Program-made: the position numbers and the translations under genes
Assembly (NCBI GenBank): GCA_949070545.1
Contig: CARTQV010000022.1
Coordinates: 1-10,407, forward strand
Origin: an uncultured Candidatus Saccharibacteria bacterium
Lineage (GTDB): Bacteria > Patescibacteriota > Saccharimonadia > Saccharimonadales > Saccharimonadaceae
DNA length: 10,407 nt
Direction of reading: 5' to 3'
The notes under the pieces: generated by a model
Databases searched by the model: none
The model's input: the letters and a program-made list of their open reading frames with translations, nothing else
Told to the model about the DNA's origin: nothing
Shown: positions 5,159 through 10,407 of the stretch, one piece after another
How the letters are laid out: every line of letters starts with the position of its first letter
How positions within the stretch are numbered: the first letter of the stretch is position 1

Positions 5159-6430
5159 ATGACAGGGGTAATGCGGTTTAAGAAGAAGTTCTACTTCGTT
5201 GCGGCGGGGTATTTTCGGTTTTTTGCGAATTTTTCCCTCAAACGCTGGCATCCACGAGTAATCGCTGTGACTGGATCGGCTGGCAAGACGACCATGTTGC
5301 ATCTAATTGAATTCGAGCTTGGCGACCGTGCTCACTATTCGCACGATGCGAATTCAGCTTTCGGAATTGCTTTCGATCTGTTAGGTATGGACGGCGTGCG
5401 CGGCTCGCGTTGGCGTTGGCTAAAATTGTTTGCCTTGGCACCTATACGCGCCTTGTATTATCAACGTACGGGAGAGTTTTATGTCGTTGAAATCGATGGT
5501 GAGCGCCCACGCGAGACAGAGTTCCTGGCTAGCTGGCTGAAGCCTGAGGTGACGCTCTGGGTTTCGCTCGGCTTGAGCCATGCCGTGCAGTTTGAACAAG
5601 AAGTGAAAGAAGGGAAATTCAAGAGTCTTGACGAGGCAATTGCGCATGAGTTCGCAACTTTACCTATGAATACTACAAAAGAAGTTTGTATCGATGCTGA
5701 TAGCTCGTTGATGTTAAAAGCAACAAATGGGATCAAAGCAAAAGTCGTGAAACTCAGTCGCAAGTCCTTGAAGCGTTATAATGTCTATCCGACGCGCACA
5801 GATTTTATTTTTGACAACGCTTCGTTCCACTTTTCCCAGCCTCAACCTCGTGATATCGCGATTCAACTCCTGATGCTAGAAAGGTTACTTGCCTATCTAG
5901 GCGTTCCGCTTCGTACGGATTTCTCCAATATGCCAGTTCCGCCGGGGCGCAGCTCCTTCTTCCAAGGTAAAAACGGCCTGAAAATTATTGACAGTAGTTA
6001 TAATGCACATTTGATTAGTATGAAAAGTATTCTTGAGATGGCAAAGGCTCTCCATGCAGGGCACAAATGGCTGATCATCGGCGACATTGTTGACCAAGGC
6101 TCGCTCGAAAAGGAAGAGCACACAAAACTCGCCGATTATATTGCAGCAGTTGAGCCAGAAATGGTGGTTCTTGTCGGACGACGCACAAAGGAATATACAG
6201 CGCCACGTCTGCGTGAGCTCGGAGTAGAGACACGCACGACGCTCGATCCGCACAAGGCCTTGAAGTTTATCGAGGAACATACGACCGGAGAAGAAGTTTT
6301 AATTTTTAAGGGTAGCCAATATCTTGAGTGGATTATCGAACAATTGCTTGCTGATTCAAGCGACGCAGAAAAATTGCCACGTCGCGAAAAAGCGGCAGTG
6401 AAACGCCGTGAGAGGCGGGGGTTGAGCTGA
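5159..6430 (+). CDS. MurF-like Mur ligase lacking the N-terminal UDP-binding domain
   Basis: 423 aa from ATG 5159; ATG 5171 is an alternative. The frame stays open further upstream but would overlap the divergent gene and its promoter. Mur ligases join an amino acid or dipeptide to an acyl acceptor using ATP. An amphipathic aromatic stretch (11-27) leads directly into the P-loop VTGSAGKTT (G39-T45), so the ~80-aa UDP-substrate domain of MurF is missing. The central domain has VVEIDGERP (109-117), where MurF has an EMG motif, and SLGLSHAVQFE (His141) like the NxxxxH region. The C-terminal domain has PPGRSSFF (Arg264), then IDSSYNAHLISM (277-288), like MurF DDAYNANPxSM, and GDIVDQGS for GDMxELG. 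The carbamylated Lys of the family is not evident near SLDEAIAHEF. The tail is basic. The substrate may be lipid-linked or polymeric rather than UDP-linked; true MurF activity is uncertain. Confidence 0.88.
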   Translation: MTGVMRFKKKFYFVAAGYFRFFANFSLKRWHPRVIAVTGSAGKTTMLHLIEFELGDRAHYSHDANSAFGIAFDLLGMDGVRGSRWRWLKLFALAPIRALYYQRTGEFYVVEIDGERPRETEFLASWLKPEVTLWVSLGLSHAVQFEQEVKEGKFKSLDEAIAHEFATLPMNTTKEVCIDADSSLMLKATNGIKAKVVKLSRKSLKRYNVYPTRTDFIFDNASFHFSQPQPRDIAIQLLMLERLLAYLGVPLRTDFSNMPVPPGRSSFFQGKNGLKIIDSSYNAHLISMKSILEMAKALHAGHKWLIIGDIVDQGSLEKEEHTKLADYIAAVEPEMVVLVGRRTKEYTAPRLRELGVETRTTLDPHKALKFIEEHTTGEEVLIFKGSQYLEWIIEQLLADSSDAEKLPRREKAAVKRRERRGLS

Positions 6431-7593
6431 TGGCTGTCTCAAAACCGAAACTATTCATCATCCATGGCTGGACTTATACGACCGCGCCATGGACCCAGAC
6501 GATTAATCTATTAGAAAAACGCGGGGTGAAAGTAGAAATGTTGAACGTTCCAGGCCTTACTTCGCCCTCGAATAAAGTCTGGACTATTGAGGACTATGTG
6601 AAATGGGCAAACCGCAATTTACCAGACGGAGCGATTGCTCTTGGACATAGCAACGGCGGTCGAATTTTATTAAATCTCTGCGCTGAAAATCCCAAGAAGC
6701 TAGAGCATTTGATTTTACTAGATTCTGCAGGGGTTTATGAGGTATCCAGTAAACGCGACGTCGCACGTTCACTCTCAAAGAAGTTTGGTTTCTTGAAGCA
6801 TATTCCGGGTTTGACGAAAGTTTGGCATAAGTTGACTGGAACGACCGATTATGCGCGCGCACCAGAGAACATGAAGAAAACACTAGCCAATATGCTCGAA
6901 TCGGACAAGAACCTAGACATCGGAAAGGTAACGACCCCAACATCGATTATCTGGGGCGAGGCCGATACGGTAACTCCCCCCCATCAGGGGGAAAAGATGT
7001 ATGCCGAAATTGTCGGTAGTAGTTTTGATATGCACAAAGATTGGACTCATGCACCGTATTTGTCTCATCCGAAAGAGCTGGCGGATGCAATTTATCAAGC
7101 TTTGCGGAATCCGCCAATCATTGCGACAGAAAAAATTGATGATACGACGTCGAAATCGGCGGCCCTAGCGCTGAAGCGGGCTCCCGAGCCGGTTTTGAAA
7201 AAGAAAAGTCATAATCCAGTAGCGCCCGATGTTGCAACAAAACTAGTGTTGCGGAAAGACAGTAGCAAGCTGACTGAGGGGATTGTGGTTTCTGATGCTG
7301 AAGGTGCGGCTGTGAAATATAAGATTAAAAAATCGCGCAAGGTGATGAAAACTACCGATGCTGGAGCTAGTTCAGCATCTTTAGCACTGAAAAAGAGTAC
7401 GAAAAAGGAAGAGAAAACTCCGAAAGTCGAAAAGAAGGCAGAGTCAGAAACTGGGATTTTGGCGGAGCTGGACCAAAAGTCGGATGCTAAAGTCGATTTT
7501 GTGCCCGCGGAGTTGAAGACGATTTCTAGCGCTGACGCCGAAAAATTAAAGGGCACGAAAAAGCGCCGGACGCCATTGAGGGGTAAGAAATAA
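6430..7593 (+). CDS. Alpha/beta hydrolase with a long Lys/Ala-rich C-terminal tail
   Basis: 387 aa. Residues 1-~228 are an alpha/beta hydrolase: oxyanion-loop FIIHGW (9-14), nucleophile elbow GHSNGG with Ser74, acid in WGEADTVTPP (Asp179), and His207 in DWTHAPYLSHP, a complete catalytic triad. Substrate is unknown; an ester, thioester or amide bond in the wall or a precursor is possible. There is no signal peptide, so it is probably cytoplasmic. Residues ~235-387 are a low-complexity, strongly basic, probably disordered tail that holds three short repeats: SAALALKR (243-250), ATKLVLRK (269-276) and SASLALKK (315-322). The tail has no domain I know. ATG 6430 shares its A with the TGA of the Mur ligase, so translation is coupled. 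Its stop overlaps the next start by 1 nt. Confidence 0.9.
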   Translation: MAVSKPKLFIIHGWTYTTAPWTQTINLLEKRGVKVEMLNVPGLTSPSNKVWTIEDYVKWANRNLPDGAIALGHSNGGRILLNLCAENPKKLEHLILLDSAGVYEVSSKRDVARSLSKKFGFLKHIPGLTKVWHKLTGTTDYARAPENMKKTLANMLESDKNLDIGKVTTPTSIIWGEADTVTPPHQGEKMYAEIVGSSFDMHKDWTHAPYLSHPKELADAIYQALRNPPIIATEKIDDTTSKSAALALKRAPEPVLKKKSHNPVAPDVATKLVLRKDSSKLTEGIVVSDAEGAAVKYKIKKSRKVMKTTDAGASSASLALKKSTKKEEKTPKVEKKAESETGILAELDQKSDAKVDFVPAELKTISSADAEKLKGTKKRRTPLRGKK

Positions 7594-8711
7594 TGATTTT
7601 TCTGGGACAGGCCTCGAATTATAGTTTCGGACGCGCTTTGAAGCATTTGCTCACACATGGTCGAGAACACGATTCTGCCGCACTGAAAGGAGTCTTATTG
7701 AAGAAGTATGGTCAAAAAGATAAAGAGAACCAAGTTATGCTTTATCAAACTGGGCGTTCGGCGCTGGCTGCAGCCTTCTCTAGTGTTGTTCCGCGTGGCA
7801 GCGAAATCATTATTCCTGGGCTGACTTGTATCGCTGTGGTGCGGGCAGTGCGAGCAATTGGTTGCGAGCCGGTGTTTTCTGACATCGAGCCAGGGAAGTT
7901 GCAATATGATTTTGAAAAACTCGTCGAGACGCTCGAAAAACATCCACAGGCGCGGGCGATTGTAGTACAAAATACGTTGGGTATAACGATAGATATAAAA
8001 GAAGTTGAAAAGCTAGCACGGAAGTATAAACTGGAAATTATTGAGGATTTGGCACATTCGGCTGGGAGATTTTATCCTGATGGACGTGAAGTCGGTACGG
8101 TTGGCGCCGCGACGGCTCTTTCTTTTGGAAAAGGCAAGGCGATCGATACAATTTCTGGTGGCGCAGTGATCGTGCGAAAAAACGAGGTTCGGCAATTGCG
8201 TGAACCGTTATTCCGTCCGCATGTAGGGGCGCGTTGGCGCGCACGTTGGTATCCCCTGCTAGGTTGCTTGATGCGCGCTGGATATCATGTTGGGCTCGGA
8301 AAACTGATGACTGGAGTTTTTCTGAAGTTCCATTGGATTGAGCGATCGGCCGACGCGATATTGGACATGGATGTTAGACTTTGTGATTGGCAAGCCAGAT
8401 TAGCATTGAAACAGCTAAGAAGCTTACCAAAAACGCCACTACGTGAATTTGAACTTGTAAAAAAGCGTGGGGAATTGTTAGCGGAATTAAAAAGTGAAGG
8501 ATTTTATTTTGATGAGATTTGGTACGATACACCGGTTTCGCCAGCTCGGTATGTGAAAGAGGCAAATTTCCCGACGAAAGAATGCCCTATGACTGTGGAA
8601 ATTGCTGAACAGATTATCAATTTGCCTACTTGGTATCCAGCAGAGAAGCTAGTTGTGGCGCGTAAGCTCATTGAAAAGTATGTTAAGGTTGTGAGGCATA
8701 GTGATGATTAA
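7593..8711 (+). CDS. DegT/DnrJ/EryC1/StrS-family PLP-dependent enzyme
   Basis: 372 aa. The family consists of cytosolic PLP enzymes, mostly sugar aminotransferases that make amino sugars for surface glycans. Visible marks are YQTGRSALAAAF (51-62, cofactor phosphate loop), IIIPGLTCIAVVRAV, then VVQNTLGITIDIKEVEKLA, then EIIEDLAHSAG with Asp152 and His155 (PLP pyridine contacts), and ALSFGKGKAI with the expected Schiff-base Lys at 182 (or 180), followed by ISGGAV. The C-terminal half is weaker; HVGARWRARWYPLLG around 215-230 is unusually basic and aromatic and could be a substrate or membrane-binding insertion. ATG 7593 overlaps the previous TAA by 1 nt, with GAGGGG about 10 nt upstream. I cannot tell whether it makes a sugar or acts on an amino-acid precursor used by the Mur/FemAB enzymes beside it. 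Confidence 0.9.
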   Translation: MIFLGQASNYSFGRALKHLLTHGREHDSAALKGVLLKKYGQKDKENQVMLYQTGRSALAAAFSSVVPRGSEIIIPGLTCIAVVRAVRAIGCEPVFSDIEPGKLQYDFEKLVETLEKHPQARAIVVQNTLGITIDIKEVEKLARKYKLEIIEDLAHSAGRFYPDGREVGTVGAATALSFGKGKAIDTISGGAVIVRKNEVRQLREPLFRPHVGARWRARWYPLLGCLMRAGYHVGLGKLMTGVFLKFHWIERSADAILDMDVRLCDWQARLALKQLRSLPKTPLREFELVKKRGELLAELKSEGFYFDEIWYDTPVSPARYVKEANFPTKECPMTVEIAEQIINLPTWYPAEKLVVARKLIEKYVKVVRHSDD

Positions 8712-9693
8712 TAGGCGCGATTTGTGGAGAAAGGTCCAAGCAGCATATCCCGAGGCTAATTTTTTGCAATCTCCAGAGTGGGGGAAGATGAACGAACTAG
8801 TCGGGCATAAGATAGTAATTGAGGCAACTGACGAGAGAACGTGGTGTTTGGCGATTAGGAAAGATGCAAAGCGCGGTCGGTATCTCGAGATTCCAGGCGG
8901 TCCGTTAGTAGATTGGAAAAACGAAGAGGAAGTTAGGCGAATTTTTAATAAGATTAAAGTTATCGCTAAGCAGGAAAAATGTGTTTTTGTACGTTTGCGA
9001 CCACAACTCGAAAAAACTATCAAGAACATGCGACTCATGCAGGAATTAGGCGCGGAGCCTGCCCCTATGCATTTGCATGCTGAACATACTGTGATTGTCG
9101 ACTTGACTAAGAAGGAGGAGAAGCTACTCGCCAATATGCGTCGTCAAACGCGTTATGAAGTGCGACGTGCAGGCAAACTTGGTCTGAAAGTAAACTGGAG
9201 TGACAACGAGAAACTTTATCAAGAATTCCATCAAGTTCAACTGGAAACTGCCGCCAGGCAACATTTTGTGCCACCAGATTTAAAAACATTGCTTGCAGAG
9301 CGCGAAGCTTTTGGGAAAAATGCGAGATTGTATTATGTTGAAGACGCAGAAGGGCATAGAATTGCTTATGGTTTGATTTTGATCTCCGGAGACGAAGCGG
9401 AATATTTCGAAGCAGCCTCGACCGAATTAAACCGCAAGCTGCCAGGCTCTTATGCTCTGCAGTGGCAAGTAATGCGAGACCTGAAGGAACAGGGAGTTAA
9501 GAAATATAATCTCTGGGGAATTGCGCCCCCAGGCGAGAAAAATCACCGCTATTCTGGTGTTACAACGTTTAAGACCGGGTTCGGCGGAGAAGTCGTCGAA
9601 TTTATCCCAGCGCACGATATTGTGATTAGTCGTGGGAAATATATGTTGGATTTGCTAGTGGAAACATTGCGTAAGAAAAGGAGACATCTATGA
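8704..9693 (+). CDS. FemAB-family peptidoglycan bridge aminoacyltransferase, paralogue 1
   Basis: 329 aa from ATG 8704. GTG 8701 is possible, but GAGG at 8693-8696 is spaced better (7 nt) for the ATG. FemABX proteins move amino acids from aminoacyl-tRNA to the peptidoglycan stem peptide at the inner face of the membrane. Evidence: paired GNAT-like halves with EANFLQSPEWGK, then RYLEIPGGPLVDW, CVFVRLRPQLE, then MRRQTRYEVRRAGKLG, and the signature C-terminal block KKYNLWGIAPPGEKNHRYSG plus TTFKTGFGG. The long coiled-coil arm of S. aureus FemA is not apparent, so it is closer in build to FemX. It overlaps the aminotransferase stop by 8 nt and the next FemAB start by 4 nt (ATGA). The amino acid it uses cannot be read from the sequence. 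Confidence 0.93.
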   Translation: MINRRDLWRKVQAAYPEANFLQSPEWGKMNELVGHKIVIEATDERTWCLAIRKDAKRGRYLEIPGGPLVDWKNEEEVRRIFNKIKVIAKQEKCVFVRLRPQLEKTIKNMRLMQELGAEPAPMHLHAEHTVIVDLTKKEEKLLANMRRQTRYEVRRAGKLGLKVNWSDNEKLYQEFHQVQLETAARQHFVPPDLKTLLAEREAFGKNARLYYVEDAEGHRIAYGLILISGDEAEYFEAASTELNRKLPGSYALQWQVMRDLKEQGVKKYNLWGIAPPGEKNHRYSGVTTFKTGFGGEVVEFIPAHDIVISRGKYMLDLLVETLRKKRRHL

Positions 9694-10407
9694 GAATTAT
9701 CGACGCTAAAAACCGCAAAGAATGGGATGATTTTGTTACGAGTCATCCTGAGGCGAATTTCCTGCAATCTTGGGATTTCTATGAGTTCTACAAAAGTCGT
9801 GGTAACGAAGTTGTGCGACGGATTGTGGTCGAAGATGCAAACCGGAAAGTTGCGCGCGAAAATGATCTGCCCAGTAATCGGCGTGTGATTGGGGCTTATG
9901 CTGGCGTTGTGGAGAAGGCAAAACGCGGGCGACATCTTGCGATCGCTGGCGGTCCGATTTTGGATTGGGGTAAACTTGAAGTCGTCGAGGCGGTTTTCCA
10001 GGATATGAAAGAACAAGGCAAAGCAAAAAAATGCGTTTTCGTGCGTGTTCGTCCGCAACTTGAGCGCAGTGAAGAAAGTTTGGAACTTATGCGAAGGCTA
10101 GGGCTTGCGCCTGCACCAATGTATCTTTCGGTTGAGTTTGCGGGGGTTTTGAATCTGGAAAAAGACGAGGATGAAATCTTAAAAGGCATGCGTCAACGTT
10201 TGCGCCGCGCACTCAGAAAAGCCGAAAAGAATGAGCTTATCGTTGAAAAGAGCACCGATCCGAAAGATATTCATGAATTTTACGAAATCCAGATGCAAAC
10301 TGCAGGTCGACACGGCTTTGTAGCTTTTTCTGAAGATTTTTTGACCAAGCAATTCACCGCTTTTGCGAAACATGATGAAGCCGTGTTATATTCTGCAAAA
10401 TACCAAG
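9690..10407 (+). CDS. FemAB-family aminoacyltransferase, paralogue 2, 3'-truncated by the window edge
   Basis: The frame is open from ATG 9690 to the window end (239 complete codons visible of perhaps 340-350). The start is well supported: AAGGAG sits 6 nt upstream and ATGA overlaps the previous stop. It is a clear tandem paralogue of the gene before it: HPEANFLQSWDF matches YPEANFLQSPEW, then GRHLAIAGGPILDW matches GRYLEIPGGPLVDW, KKCVFVRVRPQLE matches EKCVFVRLRPQLE, and APAPMYL matches EPAPMHL. It carries ~10 extra residues (around REND LPSN) before the GGP strand. MRQRLRRALRKAEKNEL aligns with the Arg-rich MRRQTRYEVRRAGKLGL helix. The signature FK block lies beyond the window. By analogy with FemA/FemB the two may add successive residues of one cross-bridge. 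Confidence 0.93.
   Translation, partial: MRIIDAKNRKEWDDFVTSHPEANFLQSWDFYEFYKSRGNEVVRRIVVEDANRKVARENDLPSNRRVIGAYAGVVEKAKRGRHLAIAGGPILDWGKLEVVEAVFQDMKEQGKAKKCVFVRVRPQLERSEESLELMRRLGLAPAPMYLSVEFAGVLNLEKDEDEILKGMRQRLRRALRKAEKNELIVEKSTDPKDIHEFYEIQMQTAGRHGFVAFSEDFLTKQFTAFAKHDEAVLYSAKYQ

Noticed and set aside
1..10407. CRISPR arrays, tRNA/rRNA genes, insertion sequences, phage genes, UGA recoding
   Set aside because: No regularly spaced repeats, cloverleaf-like or rRNA sequence, transposase or integrase motifs were seen. TGA ends two genes at properly overlapping junctions.

Overview
The window looks like a bacterial chromosome segment from a Candidate Phyla Radiation (Patescibacteria) organism, most likely a Saccharibacteria (TM7) relative. 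This is inferred from EF-Tu and S10 sequence character, a DUF5674-type protein, compact gene packing, several lineage-type hypotheticals and a FemAB/Mur-ligase wall cluster; no 16S or marker tree could be run. TGA serves as a normal stop (6428-6430, 9691-9693), so the UGA-Gly code of Gracilibacteria/Absconditabacteria is not in use.

Layout. 1-1059: tuf (EF-Tu) without its first ~45 codons, closed by a strong terminator that works in both directions. 1207-1862 (minus): two overlapping small genes, a conserved hypothetical and a DUF5674-like gene. 1984-2781 (minus), with coding signal reaching at least ~2871: a probable transcription regulator combining a sigma-70 region-4-like helix-turn-helix with an RNA polymerase alpha-CTD-like domain. 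Its homology runs upstream of any normal start codon. 3107-3532: a small charged helical protein with its own promoter, a leader hairpin and a terminator. 3727-4053: rpsJ (S10), alone between its own promoter and terminator and not followed by rplC. 4099-5094 (minus): a secreted or membrane-anchored class A beta-lactamase-fold serine hydrolase. 5159-10407: a tightly overlapping operon of a MurF-like Mur ligase without the N-terminal UDP-binding domain, an alpha/beta hydrolase with a long Lys-rich tail, a DegT-family PLP enzyme and two tandem FemAB aminoacyltransferase paralogues, the second cut by the window edge.

How it fits together. The left part is a broken str/S10 junction: tuf and rpsJ, often neighbours in bacteria, are separated by about 2.7 kb of other genes. 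The right part reads as a cell-envelope module, with a divergent serine hydrolase facing the operon across a 64-bp spacer. The Mur ligase and FemAB enzymes suggest building or branching of peptidoglycan peptides. The DegT and hydrolase roles are unknown.

Regulation. All six recognisable promoters carry an extended -10 (TGn before a TATAAT-like box), some without a recognisable -35. Three genes have an ATG 0-6 nt from the predicted transcription start, suggesting leaderless or near-leaderless mRNAs. The most unusual items are the start of the sigma/alpha-CTD gene, the rpsJ leader, and the wall operon.
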